The notes below the pieces were generated by a model. It was not told the DNA's origin, did no database searches, and saw only the letters and a list, made by a program, of their open reading frames with translations. From contig CAWIJO010000002.1 of the NCBI GenBank assembly GCA_963836355.1, forward strand, positions 744,001-808,000: a stretch of 64,000 nt of DNA, in the 5' to 3' direction. Position numbers and translations under genes: made by a program. This DNA comes from Palsa-506 sp963836355. Its GTDB lineage: Bacteria; Actinomycetota; Actinomycetes; Streptosporangiales; Streptosporangiaceae. Below, in pieces: positions 40,266 through 48,964 of this stretch; position 1 is the stretch's first letter; each line of letters starts with the position of its first letter.

Positions 40266-40760
40266 ATGCCATCTGAGTACGCGAAGACCCTGGGCGCGCG
40301 GTTGCGCGCCATCCGAACGCAGCAGGGCCTCTCTCTGCACGGCGTCGAGGAGAAGTCGCGCGGCCGCTGGAAGGCCGTTGTCGTGGGCTCCTACGAACGC
40401 GGCGACCGCTCGGTGACCGTGCAGAAACTTGCCGAACTTGCCGAATTCTACGGAGTCCCTGTGTCCGAGCTGCTGCCCGGCGACGTATTGCCCGCCCTCC
40501 TTGCGCCCTCCCCCAAGCTCGTCATCGACCTCGAGCGGATGAGCCAGTTGCCGAAGGACAAGGCAGGCCCGCTTGCCCGCTACGTGGCCACCATCCAGAG
40601 TCAGCGTGGTGACTACAACGGCAGAGTCTTGTCGATCCGCCAGGAGGACCTGCGCTCACTTGCTGTCATCTACGACAAGTCGCCGGCCGACCTGACCGAG
40701 GAACTGATCAGCTGGGGCATCCTGGATGCTGACGCCCGCGGGGCGATCGACACCTTCTGA
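40266..40760 (+). CDS. bldD: BldD developmental transcriptional regulator
   Basis: A 164-residue protein with an N-terminal XRE-type helix-turn-helix (TLGARLRAIRTQQGLSLHG, VVVGSYERGDRSVTVQKLAE) and the C-terminal domain that binds tetrameric cyclic di-GMP. The ligand signature is present as RGD then RQED eight residues later (RGDYNGRVLSIRQED); streptomycete BldD has RQDD, so one Asp is Glu here. It represses sporulation genes during growth when bound to c-di-GMP. Divergent from the pyr operon. Confidence 0.96.
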   Translation: MPSEYAKTLGARLRAIRTQQGLSLHGVEEKSRGRWKAVVVGSYERGDRSVTVQKLAELAEFYGVPVSELLPGDVLPALLAPSPKLVIDLERMSQLPKDKAGPLARYVATIQSQRGDYNGRVLSIRQEDLRSLAVIYDKSPADLTEELISWGILDADARGAIDTF

Positions 40761-40788
40761 CGCGCCGCGCCCTGGCGCTCCGGATTGC

Positions 40789-41241
40789 CTACCCAGCCGT
40801 CCGGAGCGGCAGCACGGCCTGGCCGGGAACTCCGAGCGCGCTCTCGGCCAGCGACAAGAACGTCTCCGCGTCGCGCAGCAGGTCATCAGCCTCGCGCGGG
40901 GTAACGGCACACGGCAATCCGGCCTCTGCCGCAGCCCGCTTGCCGGCCCCGGCCGCGAAGAACGCGGCCCACTCGGACAGCGCCGGCGCTACCCGCGGCA
41001 GCAGCTCCCAGACACTCTGCGGCCGCTTCCGCCGTGCCGAAGTGGCCGGCTCGGCCCTGGCCGCGACCACCGCAGCGGCCGCGCGGAGCGCCGCGAGGTG
41101 AGCGGCCACGTAACGGCCGCCAGCCGATCCTTCATCCTCGGCACCCGCCAGTCCCTGCCTGGCAGACGAGAGCAGCGCTAGCGCCGACGGCGCTACCCTG
41201 CATCGCGGCCGGTCAGGATGCACCTGCAAGACCGAGTTCAT
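40789..41241 (-). CDS. SAV_6107-family HEPN-domain protein
   Basis: About 150 residues, all helical: SALALLSSARQGLAGAED, then GRYVAAHLAALRAAAAVVA, VWELLPRVAPALSEWAAFFA and EADDLLRDAETFLSL. This pattern is the actinobacterial SAV_6107-like HEPN family, of unknown role. The start at ATG 41241 is chosen because AGGAGG lies seven bases upstream; ATG 41247 would be too close to it. Convergent with bldD, divergent from the GNAT gene. Confidence 0.82.
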   Translation of the reverse strand: MNSVLQVHPDRPRCRVAPSALALLSSARQGLAGAEDEGSAGGRYVAAHLAALRAAAAVVAARAEPATSARRKRPQSVWELLPRVAPALSEWAAFFAAGAGKRAAAEAGLPCAVTPREADDLLRDAETFLSLAESALGVPGQAVLPLRTAG

Positions 41242-41476
41242 AGCCATTCCTCCTATCGCGTGCGAGCCTGTGCCGGGCGGAGCGCTTCCCCGCGCCCCGC
41301 CCGGCTGGCCCGCCGGCCGGCCCTCGGGGGCAGGGCGGGCGGCTGGCTTCGTTCAGGCATATTCGAACATAAATTCGTCTCATCGTCCAGTTGTTTGGAC
41401 CTGCGTTCGAAGTTACCGGGAGGGTCCGACAAAATGGCTGCACGCGGCACATGCCGGGTGACATACGCTGGCCGCC

Positions 41477-42091
41477 GTGCGCAATCAGACGGCGCTGCGA
41501 GTAATCGGCCAGGCGAGTTTCCTGGCTGGGCTTGATGCACTCATCGATGTCTACGACCTGGCGATGCAGCCATCGCCCGACCAGCTGGCGGGCCGCCGCC
41601 CGATCATGCGGCAGCACACCAGCCATCCGGCATTCCGGGCGGTCATCGCAACTGCCGGGCCCGCAGCGGGCGCCGGGCCCGCAGCAGGCGCCGGGCCCGC
41701 AGCAGGCGCCGGGCCGGCGGATCAGGTCCTCGCGTTCGCCTACGGGTTCACCGGGACCGCCGGGCAATGGTGGCACGACGTAGTACGGGCCGGCCTGACG
41801 GTCACAGCAGGCGCACCGGCAGCGGCAGCATGGCTGGCCGACACCTTCGAAATCGCCGAGGTGCACGTGCGCCCGGAGTTTCAGCGGCGCGGCATCGGCC
41901 GGGCCATGCTGCTCACCCTCACCGGCGGCTGCCCGCACCGGACGGCGCTGCTCTCCACGCTGGATCGGGCGTCTCCCGCCCGCCGTCTTTACCGCAGCGT
42001 TGGCTTCACTGAGCTGCTCACCGGGTTCAGCTTCCCTGGCAACGGCCCGCCCTACATCGTGATGGGCGCGGTCCTGCCGCTGCGCGGCTGA
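41477..42091 (+). CDS. GNAT-family N-acetyltransferase
   Basis: The 204-residue protein has the acetyl-CoA binding motif A VHVRPEFQRRGIGRAML followed by the motif B helix region (ARRLYRSVGF), typical of GNAT enzymes. Substrate cannot be inferred. Residues about 60-78 are an Ala/Gly/Pro loop made by a tandem DNA repeat (41657-41710). The GTG start at 41477 has a weak Shine-Dalgarno, so translation may be leaderless or start slightly downstream. Confidence 0.85.
   Translation: MRNQTALRVIGQASFLAGLDALIDVYDLAMQPSPDQLAGRRPIMRQHTSHPAFRAVIATAGPAAGAGPAAGAGPAAGAGPADQVLAFAYGFTGTAGQWWHDVVRAGLTVTAGAPAAAAWLADTFEIAEVHVRPEFQRRGIGRAMLLTLTGGCPHRTALLSTLDRASPARRLYRSVGFTELLTGFSFPGNGPPYIVMGAVLPLRG
41657..41710. 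repeat. 18-bp in-frame tandem repeat in the GNAT gene
   Basis: Three copies of an 18-bp unit (GGGCCCGCAGCAGGCGCC; the first copy differs at one base) at 41657-41674, 41675-41692 and 41693-41710. Each copy adds GPAAGA, so length changes would not break the reading frame. Confidence 0.93.
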
Positions 42092-42152
42092 CCGGCCGGT
42101 TCCAGCGCGGCCGACCGGCCGGTTCCAGCGCGGCCGACCGAGCCGGTCGCTG
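42084..42152. repeat. 23-bp intergenic tandem repeat after the GNAT gene
   Basis: Two copies of a 23-bp unit (42084-42106, 42107-42129; each ends CCGGCCGGTTCCAGC) and a degraded third. Shorter GCTGACCGGGCCAT repeats follow up to about 42187. The first copy includes the GNAT stop codon. The 42092-42280 gap shows nothing else; no terminator was recognised. Confidence 0.8.
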
Positions 42153-42280
42153 CCAGCTGACCGGGCCATGCGGCTGACCGGGCCATATTGTGTGGCTGAC
42201 CTCCCGGTTCAAGCGCGGCTGACCAGAGTGCACCGCTGCACGGCCGAGATCCGGACTGCCGGCCGGCCTGCGACGCCTCG

Positions 42281-43222
42281 CTAGCCCGCGGCCGCCTGCT
42301 GGCTCGCCTGGCCTGGCCGGCCGGCTTCGCCGAGGCCGAGCCGCTGATAGATCTCGCGGGTCGCCCGCGAGCCGTTGAGCGTGTAGAAGTGCAACCCGGG
42401 AACGCCCGCGGCGATCAGCCGCTCGGACATGCCGGTCGCATAGTCAACGCCGATCTCCCGCACCGCGGCCTTGTCGTCCGCCCGGGACCGCAGCCGCTCA
42501 GCCAGTTCCGGTGGGAACTTGGCCCCGGACAGCATGATTGCCCGCTCGATCATCGGCACGCTGATGATCGGCATGATCCCGGCGATGATCGGCACGTCGC
42601 AGCCGAGCGCGGCGACCCTGTCCCGCATCCGCAGGTAGTCGTCCGGGTAGAAGAACATCTGGGTAATCGCGAAGTCGGCGCCGGCCCGGCATTTGCGCAC
42701 GAAGTTGGCCGTATCGTCCGCCATGCTGGATCGCCGCGGATGACCCTCGGGGAAGGCCGCCACGCCGACGCAGAAGTCGCCGGATGCCTTCACCAGCCGG
42801 ACGAGTTCGTCCGCGTACCGAAGGCCCGCGGGATGCGGCTGCCAGTCACCGTCCGGCGCGCCCGGCGGGTCGCCGCGCAGCGCCAGCACGTTACGCACGC
42901 CGACCGCCGCATAGGACCCGATGACATGCCGAAGCTCGGCGACCGAATGATTGACCGCGGTGAAATGCCCGACCGGGGTCAGCGTCGTCTCCGCCGCGAT
43001 CCGGCCGGTCACCCGGACGGTCCGGTCCCGGGTCGAGCCGCCTGCCCCGTACGTGACCGACACGAATGTGGGCCGCAGCGGCTCGAGCTGGCGCACGGAC
43101 AGCCAGAGCCGCCGCTCCTCGGCGGCAGTTTTCGGCGGCATGAACTCAAACGAAAAGGACCGCTCCCCGGCAGCCAGCAGCTCGCGGATGGTAGGCGCCT
43201 GCGGTAGCCGGGGCGGGAACAT
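42281..43222 (-). CDS. metF: 5,10-methylenetetrahydrofolate reductase
   Basis: Reduces methylene-THF to methyl-THF for methionine synthesis. The 313-residue flavoprotein begins IRELLAAGERSFSFEFMPPK with the catalytic Glu, followed by FVSVTYGAGGSTRDRT, NVLALRGDPPG, FAITQMFFYPDDYLRMRD and GVPGLHFYTLNGSRATREI. Divergent from the polyprenyl synthase gene across a 13-bp minisatellite. Confidence 0.96.
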   Translation of the reverse strand: MFPPRLPQAPTIRELLAAGERSFSFEFMPPKTAAEERRLWLSVRQLEPLRPTFVSVTYGAGGSTRDRTVRVTGRIAAETTLTPVGHFTAVNHSVAELRHVIGSYAAVGVRNVLALRGDPPGAPDGDWQPHPAGLRYADELVRLVKASGDFCVGVAAFPEGHPRRSSMADDTANFVRKCRAGADFAITQMFFYPDDYLRMRDRVAALGCDVPIIAGIMPIISVPMIERAIMLSGAKFPPELAERLRSRADDKAAVREIGVDYATGMSERLIAAGVPGLHFYTLNGSRATREIYQRLGLGEAGRPGQASQQAAAG

Positions 43223-43268
43223 CCTCCCAGGTTAGCGGTCCGGCGGCGGCGCCCGCGCCCCGGCCGGG

Positions 43269-43398
43269 CCGCGGTGCCGGGCCAGGGTGCCAGGCCAGGG
43301 TGCCAGGCCAGGGTGCCAGGCCAGGGTGCCAGGCCAGGGTGCCAGGCCAGGGTGCCAGGCCAGGGTGCCAGGCCAGGGTGCCAGGCCACGGCGCCGGG
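43269..43398. repeat. 13-bp minisatellite between metF and the polyprenyl synthase gene
   Basis: Eight perfect head-to-tail copies of CCAGGGTGCCAGG (43282-43385) with one degenerate copy on each side (43269-43281 and 43386-43398). Neither the DR-spacer structure of CRISPR nor a coding frame is present. It occupies most of the 200-bp divergent promoter space, ending 23 bp before the polyprenyl synthase start codon. Confidence 0.97.
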
Positions 43399-43421
43399 CC
43401 GACCGGGCTACCCTCGCGGTA

Positions 43422-44553
43422 ATGACGACGAGCTCGGCGGCAGTTGATCAGATCCGGGATCAGGTCGGGCGCGTGCTGGCCGCGTTCCTCGGCCGGCAGC
43501 GAGCCGAGCTGGCCCGGATCGACGGCGGCCTGGTACCCGTGCTTGACGCGTGCGAGACGCTGCTCGCCGGGGGGAAACGGCTGCGGCCCGCGTTCTGCTA
43601 CTGGGGCTGGCGCGCGGCCGGCGGGGCCGACCGCCGCGACGATCCGGATCGCGCCCGTATCCTGACCGCCGCCGCCGCGCTTGAGCTGCTGCACGCAAGC
43701 GCGCTGGTGCATGACGACGTGATCGACGGCAGCGAGACCCGCCGCGGCCGGCCTGCCGTGCACCGGAGCTTCGCGGCGCGGCATGCGGCCGGTCGCTGGC
43801 GCGGCTCTGCCGGAATCCTTCGGCGTCGGCGCGGCGATCCTGGCCGGCGACCTGTTGCTGGCGTGGACCGACGAGCTGCTGCGGGCCAGCGGGCTGCCGG
43901 CCACTGCGCTGCGGCGCGCCCAGCCGGTGCTCGACGCGATGCGCACTGAGCTGATCGCCGGCCAGTACCTGGATCTGCTCGGCCAGGCAGCCGGGCCCGG
44001 CACTGTCGAGAGTGCACTGCGCGTTGTCGAGTACAAGTCGGCGAAATACACGGTCGAGCGCCCGCTGCTGCTCGGCGCCGCGCTGGCCGCTGCATCGGCC
44101 GGACCGGCTGGCGGCGCAGCTGACGAAGCATTTATCACGGATTCTCCGATGGCCGGCGCCTGCACGAGCTACGGAATCCCGCTCGGGGTTGCCTTCCAGC
44201 TTCGGGACGACATGCTCGGGGTATTCGGCGACCCGGCCCGCACCGGGAAGCCGGTGACCGGCGACCTGCGCGAGGGAAAGCGGACCGTGCTGGTGGCGGT
44301 TGCGATGAGCCGGTCAGATGCCGCACAGGCCAGCGTCCTGCATCGGCTGATCGGCGATCCCCAGCTCGACGAGTCAGGCGCGGCCGAGGTCCGTGGCGTG
44401 CTCATCGAGACCGGCGCGGTGGCGGACTGCGAGCAGCTGATCCGGGCCAGCGTGCAGCAAGCACTCGCCGCGCTGGACGCCGCGCCGTTCACCGCCGCGG
44501 CCAAGGCGGCGCTGGCCGAACTGGCCGCCACCGCCACCGACCGGTCCGGCTGA
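43422..44553 (+). CDS. Polyprenyl (geranylgeranyl/farnesyl-type) diphosphate synthase (frameshifted)
   Basis: Trans-isoprenyl diphosphate synthase for chain elongation of DMAPP/GPP with IPP. The first part (43422 to about 43812) has LLAGGKRLRPAFCYWGW and the first Asp-rich motif LVHDDVIDGSETRRGRPAVH; the second part (about 43812-44553, next frame) has GVGAAILAGDLLLAW, EYKSAKYTVERPLLLGAAL and the second Asp motif FQLRDDMLGVFGDPA. Removing one G at 43812-43813 gives SAESFGVGAAILAGDL and one 377-residue protein. Product chain length cannot be decided from motifs alone. The metF-side minisatellite lies immediately upstream. Confidence 0.92.
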
Positions 44554-44703
44554 TGCCACCGCATCGGGGGGGTCGGCTCAGTGGTTAACATCTGACCGGC
44601 CATCGCCGGACAAATCCGAACCGCTGATTTGATCTTGTTGCGATTGAGGCTGGTGTGGCGACTGGTGTGACTGAGCCGCCGCGAGGGGCGCGCCTTGGCC
44701 AGT

Positions 44704-44731
44704 GGCCAATACCGAATGGCCAATACTGAAT
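44704..44731. repeat. 14-bp tandem duplication downstream of the polyprenyl synthase gene
   Basis: GGCCAATACCGAAT (44704-44717) is followed directly by GGCCAATACTGAAT (44718-44731), and CTGAATT/GCCCAG elements repeat again up to 44760. The convergent gap 44554-44784 contains nothing else recognisable. Confidence 0.75.
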
Positions 44732-44784
44732 TGCTGCCCAGCTACTGAATTACCGCCCAGCCGGGCTGCTGGCAGCCAGCCCGG

Positions 44785-45438
44785 CTAGGCGCTCGCTGTC
44801 CGGAGGCGGGCGGCTAGCGCAGCGGCGGCAGCCCCGGGATCGGCGGCCTCGGTGATGGCGCGGACGACGACTATCCGGCGGGCACCCGCGGCTAGCACCT
44901 CGCCGAGGTTGTCCGCGCTGATGCCGCCGATGGCGAACCAGGGCAGCGGCGCGGCGAGTTCCGCCGCGTACCTGACCAGGCCGAGTCCGGGGGCGGCACG
45001 GCCCGGCTTGGTCGGCGTCGGCCAGACCGGCCCGGCGCAAAAGTAGTCGATGTCCGGTGCCACGGCCGCCGCCGCAGCCTGTTCCGCGGAGTGCGTGGAC
45101 AGCCCGATCAGAGTTTCCGGCCCGACGATCTGCCTGGCCGCGGCGACCGGCAGATCATCCTGGCCGAGATGCAGCACGTCGGCACCGACTGCGCGGGCGA
45201 TGTCGGCGCGGTCGTTCACCGCGAGCAGCGCCTCGTGCCGGTCGCAGGCCGCACGGAATGCTTCGAGGTAGGCCATCTCGTGGGCGGCCTCCAGGCCCTT
45301 CTGCCGCAACTGGACCACATCAACCCCGCCGCTCAGCGCGGCATCAAGGAAGTCAGCCAGGTCGGCCCGCCGCTCTCTCGCGTCCGTGCACAGGTAGAGC
45401 CGGGCGGCAGCCAGCCGGGCCTTGCAGTCAGCAGGCAA
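44785..45438 (-). CDS. thiE: Thiamine-phosphate synthase
   Basis: Joins HMP-PP and thiazole phosphate. The 217-residue TIM barrel shows GGVDVVQLRQKGL, LLAVNDRADIARAVGADVLH, LGQDDLPV, IGLSTHSAEQA, CAGPVWPTPTKPG and FAIGGISADNLGEV. Opposite orientation to thiOSG, so it is not under the same TPP riboswitch; no second riboswitch was seen upstream. Confidence 0.96.
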   Translation of the reverse strand: MPADCKARLAAARLYLCTDARERRADLADFLDAALSGGVDVVQLRQKGLEAAHEMAYLEAFRAACDRHEALLAVNDRADIARAVGADVLHLGQDDLPVAAARQIVGPETLIGLSTHSAEQAAAAAVAPDIDYFCAGPVWPTPTKPGRAAPGLGLVRYAAELAAPLPWFAIGGISADNLGEVLAAGARRIVVVRAITEAADPGAAAAALAARLRTASA

Positions 45439-45552
45439 GATTCACCGGATCCGGATCTGATCGGGCACGCGGATCATCGTACGGCCACCCGCCGGGCAGG
45501 CGGCACATCACGCCAGCGAAGGATGGCCGGCGCCGCGGGCGCCGGCATGCTG

Positions 45553-45671
45553 GGCCGCCAGCCAGGGCCGGCCGCCAGGCCAAGCCGGCCGCCACGGCAA
45601 GCCGAGCGCATAGCGAAGCCGGCCGCCACCCCAAGCCGGCCGCCACCCCAAGCCGGCCGCCAGGCCAAGCC
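45553..45671. repeat. 17-bp minisatellite between thiE and the HTH gene
   Basis: Six head-to-tail 17-bp units from 45570 to 45671 (GGCCGCCACCCCAAGCC and close variants such as GGCCGCCAGGCCAAGCC), with a degenerate unit before them at 45553-45569. The third unit (45604-45620) is the most diverged. The 45439-45709 gap has no coding content. Confidence 0.93.
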
Positions 45672-45709
45672 GGCCGCGGGCTATCCCGCCCGGCGAGAGC
45701 GGTGCAGGC

Positions 45710-46084
45710 TCAGATCGCGAGCGCCTGGGCCCGGCGGTTTACCTCGGTCCGGCGGTGCTCGCTGATCGCCTGGATCGGCGTGCCGGGCAGCGTTTCGTCG
45801 GCCGTGAACAGCCAGCGAAGCGCGTCCGCCTCGTCAAATCCGCAGTCGAAGAGCAACGTGAGCGTGCCGTGCAGGCCCCGGATGACCTGATTGCCATCGA
45901 GGAACGCCGCGGGCACGCAGAGCTTGCCGTCGGGCCGCTGCACCGCGAGCAGCTTGCGGTCGCGGAGCAGCTGCCTGACCCGGCTAACGGACAAGCCGAG
46001 CCGGTCAGCAGCTTCAGGAAGGGTGAGCCAGTCGCCGATCATGCTGTCGGCCAGGGGGTCAATCTGCGCCACATCCACAAACAT
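45710..46084 (-). CDS. Rv2175c-family helix-turn-helix DNA-binding protein
   Basis: About 124 residues: an excisionase/MerR-like winged helix at the N-terminus (WLTLPEAADRLGLSVSRVRQ, LLRDRKLLAV) and a C-terminal domain (FLDGNQVIRGLHGTLTLLFD, ADALRWLFTADETLPGTPIQ) found in the mycobacterial Rv2175c family, whose member is a PknL substrate. ATG 46084 is the likeliest start; the longer frame to 46339 overlaps the next gene and is Arg-rich. Confidence 0.87.
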   Translation of the reverse strand: MFVDVAQIDPLADSMIGDWLTLPEAADRLGLSVSRVRQLLRDRKLLAVQRPDGKLCVPAAFLDGNQVIRGLHGTLTLLFDCGFDEADALRWLFTADETLPGTPIQAISEHRRTEVNRRAQALAI

Positions 46085-46182
46085 CCCACAACAGGGGGGT
46101 CGCCAAACACGGGCAACGCCAGGCACATCGGCTTGCGCGATTGCTGGCGCCGGCGGGCGGACCATGGCGCCCCGCGGTCGGC

Positions 46183-47367
46183 TCAGCGCAGCACCGCATC
46201 CCTGATGGCAACGGCGGGATCCGCGATCCCGGCCGGATCGACCGGCCGCCCGGCGGCGATCAGCCGGCGGCCTTGCCGCAGGTCCCTGGGCAGGCCGACG
46301 GTCAGCAGCGCCACCAGCCGACCGCCGGCCAGCCAGCATGCGGCAAACCGGTCCGCGGCCGGGTCGCCGCGCCAGATCAGCTGGTCGGCATCGCCGTGAT
46401 ACCCGGCGTACTGCACCATCCGGCCGAACTGCTCAGACCAGAAATAAGGGACCGGGTCGTAGGCCTCGCTGCCGCCCAGCAGGTTCGCTGCCAGCACAGC
46501 GGGCGCGCGCAGCGCGATGTCCCAGTGCTCGAAGCGCAGCCGCCGCCGGTACCTGGCCGACCAGAACGCGGCGCAGTCGCCGGCCGCGAAGACGCCCGGT
46601 GCCGAGGCGCGCAGCTGCTCGTCGGCCAGCACGCCGTTGTCAAGTGCGATGCCCGAGTCTTCGAGCCAGCGCACCTGCGGCCGGACGCCGACGGCGGCCA
46701 GGATCTCGTCCGCGGCCAGCCAGCCGCCGCCGGCCAGCATGAGCCCTCCTGGCTGCACAGAGGAGACTTGTTCGCCGAGCCGCAGGCTGACCCCGGCGGC
46801 TGCGTACCAGGCTGATGTCCGCGAGCCTGCCTCGGGGCTGAGCGCGGCGGCCAGCGGCGCCGGGCCGGCTTCCAGCACGGTGACCAGGCAGCCCCTGGCC
46901 GCTGCCACGGTAGCCACCTCGGCGCCGATCCAGCCCGCGCCGACGATCGCGAGCCGCAGCCCCGGCCTGAATGCCGCCCGCAGGCTCAGGGCATCGTCCA
47001 GCGTCCGCAGCAGGCGCTGTGGGCCCGGGCCTGGCAGTGGCACGGGCACCGCACCAGTCGCCAGCACCAGCCGGTCATAGGGATACTCGCCGCGTTCGGT
47101 GCGCAGCACGCCGTCGGCCACGCCGGTGGCTGGCTCGCCCAGCCGCACGTCCGCGCCGAGCGACGAGAGGTCATCGCGCAGCGTCGTGTCATCCGCCTGG
47201 CCGGCCAGCACGCCCTTGGACAGCGGCGGCCGGTCATAGGGCGGCCGGAGCTCGGCGCCGACCATCGTCACCGCGCCGGAGTATCCCCTGGCCCGCAATT
47301 CCTCCAGCGTGCGCAGGCCCGCCAGGCCGGCACCGGCTATCACGATTCGCTCGATCCGCACGATCAC
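46183..47367 (-). CDS. FAD-dependent NAD(P)-ferredoxin/rubredoxin reductase-like oxidoreductase
   Basis: The 394-residue flavoprotein has two dinucleotide folds: IVIAGAGLAGLRTLEELRA (FAD) and LAIVGAGWIGAEVATVAAA (NAD(P)H), PYDRPPLSKGVL, and GVFAAGDCAAFWS. The order and length match ferredoxin reductases of the BphA4/rubredoxin-reductase group. Partner protein unknown. Divergent from the TPP-controlled thi operon. Confidence 0.88.
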   Translation of the reverse strand: MIVRIERIVIAGAGLAGLRTLEELRARGYSGAVTMVGAELRPPYDRPPLSKGVLAGQADDTTLRDDLSSLGADVRLGEPATGVADGVLRTERGEYPYDRLVLATGAVPVPLPGPGPQRLLRTLDDALSLRAAFRPGLRLAIVGAGWIGAEVATVAAARGCLVTVLEAGPAPLAAALSPEAGSRTSAWYAAAGVSLRLGEQVSSVQPGGLMLAGGGWLAADEILAAVGVRPQVRWLEDSGIALDNGVLADEQLRASAPGVFAAGDCAAFWSARYRRRLRFEHWDIALRAPAVLAANLLGGSEAYDPVPYFWSEQFGRMVQYAGYHGDADQLIWRGDPAADRFAACWLAGGRLVALLTVGLPRDLRQGRRLIAAGRPVDPAGIADPAVAIRDAVLR

Positions 47368-47380
47368 CTAGGCTAGGAGT

Positions 47381-47472
47381 AGCGCGCGGGAGTCCGGTGC
47401 TGACCGGACTGAGAGGGCGGCTGGAAGCCGCCGACCGCAGGAACCTGATCCGGGTCATGCCGGCGAAGGGAG
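47381..47472 (+). ncRNA. TPP riboswitch (THI element)
   Basis: GCGCGGGAGTCCGGTGCTGA opens the element, followed by CTGAGAGGGCGGCTG, a GCCGCC closing arm, and the conserved GAACCTGATCCGGGTCATGC then GCGAAGGGA. All THI-box segments are in order. The final AGGGA (47467-47471) acts as the thiO Shine-Dalgarno seven bases from the ATG, so TPP binding should block translation of thiO. Confidence 0.95.
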
Positions 47473-47477
47473 CGGAC

Positions 47478-48765
47478 ATGAGCACCGCAGCCAGCGCCGA
47501 CGTACTGGTCATCGGTGCCGGAGTGATCGGGCTTAGCATCGCCTGGCGGGCCGCGCAGCGAGGCATGCGGGTGGTCGTGACCGATCCGGCGCCCGGCAGC
47601 GGAGCGTCGCACGCCGCGGCCGGGATGATCACGCCCATCTCCGAGGTTGCCTACGCCGAGCGGGAGCTGTTCCGGCTGGGCCGTGCCTCGCAGCGGCGCT
47701 ACCCGGCATTCGCGGCCGAGGTCAGCGGGCTGACCGGCGAGCCAACCGGATACCGGCAGGCCGGCACGCTGCAGGTCGCCTACGACGCTGATGACCTGGC
47801 CGTGCTTGGCGAGTACCAGGCCCTGCAGGAGTCCTTCGGCGTCCCGGCCCGCCGCCTCACGGCGCGCGAATGCCGCCGGGCCGAGCCAATGCTCGATCCG
47901 GCTATCCGCGGCGGCCTGCTGGCCGCCGATGACGCGTCAGTGGATCCAAGGCTGCTAACCAGCGCCCTGCTCGCCGCGGCCGGCCTGGCCGGCGCTGACA
48001 TCATCCGGCAGCCGGCCGCCGAGATTCTGATCGCGGGCGGCGGGGGCGACCGCGGCCAGCCCGGCCGCGGCCGGGCCGCTGGCGCGTTGCTCGGCGACGG
48101 CACGCGGGTCATGGCGCGGTGGGTGGTACTCGCGGCCGGCTGGAACTCAGCTTCGATCGCGGGCCTGCCAGCGGGGGTCGCGCCGCCAGTGCGGCCGGTC
48201 AAGGGCCAGATCCTCCGGCTGCGGGCGGGCGCCGGCGATGGCGGCGCTGACGGACCGCCCGGGCTGCTCGCCCGGACGGTCCGCGGCATCGTCCGCGGCT
48301 GCTCGGTCTATCTCGTGCCCAGGGAGAGCGGCGAGCTCGTCATCGGAGCCACCCAGGAGGATTCTAGGCACCGACACCCGGGTGACGGCCGGCGGCGTCT
48401 GGGAACTGCTCAGGGACGCCCGGACGATCATCCCGGGGATCACCGAGCTCGAGCTCGCGGAAACCGTGGCCGGACTGCGGCCGGGAACGCCGGATAACGC
48501 GCCGGTGCTCGGCCCGTCCGCGCTGCCCGGGCTGGTGCTGGCCACCGGCCATTTCCGCGCCGGGATACTGCTTGCGCCAGTGACTGCCGACCTCATCACG
48601 GCGTACCTGGCCACCCGGCGGCTGCCGGAGCTGGCGGCTGCCTTCACGCCGCAGCGCTTCGCCCGCCCGGCCGGGCGGGCGAAGCCCGCGCGCGGGCGGC
48701 CGGGCAGCGGTGAGCTACCGCGGGCGGGCAGGCAGGGCACGGCGGAGGAAGGCGCAAGGCGATGA
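47478..48765 (+). CDS. thiO: Glycine oxidase (frameshifted)
   Basis: Oxidises glycine to dehydroglycine for thiazole synthesis. From ATG 47478: VLVIGAGVIGLSIAWRAA (FAD site), SGASHAAAGMITPISE, VVLAAGWNSASIAG, and PVRPVKGQILRLR. The frame breaks after ELVIGATQED; removal of one T (48363-48364) gives LGTDTRVTAGGVWELL and the C-terminal LRPGTPDNAPVLGPSALPGL and TGHFRAGILLAPVTADLI in the frame ending at 48765. The last 35 residues are Arg/Gly-rich. Stop overlaps thiS as ATGA. Confidence 0.93.
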
Positions 48766-48962
48766 AAGTGACCATCAACGGCACGGCGCGCGAGCTGGCC
48801 ACCGGCACCGGCGTCGGCGATGCCGTCCGGCTGCTGACCACCACGGCCAGCGGGATCGCGGTGGCCGTCAACGGCGAGGTAATGCGCCGGGCCAGCTGGG
48901 ATACGACGCCGCTGGCGGACGGCGACGAGGTCGAAGTGATCACCGCGGCTCAGGGAGGCTGA
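48762..48962 (+). CDS. thiS: Sulfur carrier protein ThiS
   Basis: A 66-residue ubiquitin-like protein with the C-terminal Gly-Gly (VEVITAAQGG) that is adenylated and carries sulfur as a thiocarboxylate. VAVNGEVMRRASWDTTPLAD is the core. Coupled to thiO by overlap and followed two bases later by thiG. Confidence 0.96.
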   Translation: MKVTINGTARELATGTGVGDAVRLLTTTASGIAVAVNGEVMRRASWDTTPLADGDEVEVITAAQGG

Positions 48963-48964
48963 CC

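Noticed and set aside
43282..43385. Regular repeats that could be read as a CRISPR array
   Set aside because: The 13-bp units are directly adjacent with no spacers and there are no cas genes in the window.
43287..43421. In-frame extension of the polyprenyl synthase through the minisatellite
   Set aside because: The peptide would be a repeated GQGARPGCQAR text with no homology; ATG 43422 starts the conserved protein.
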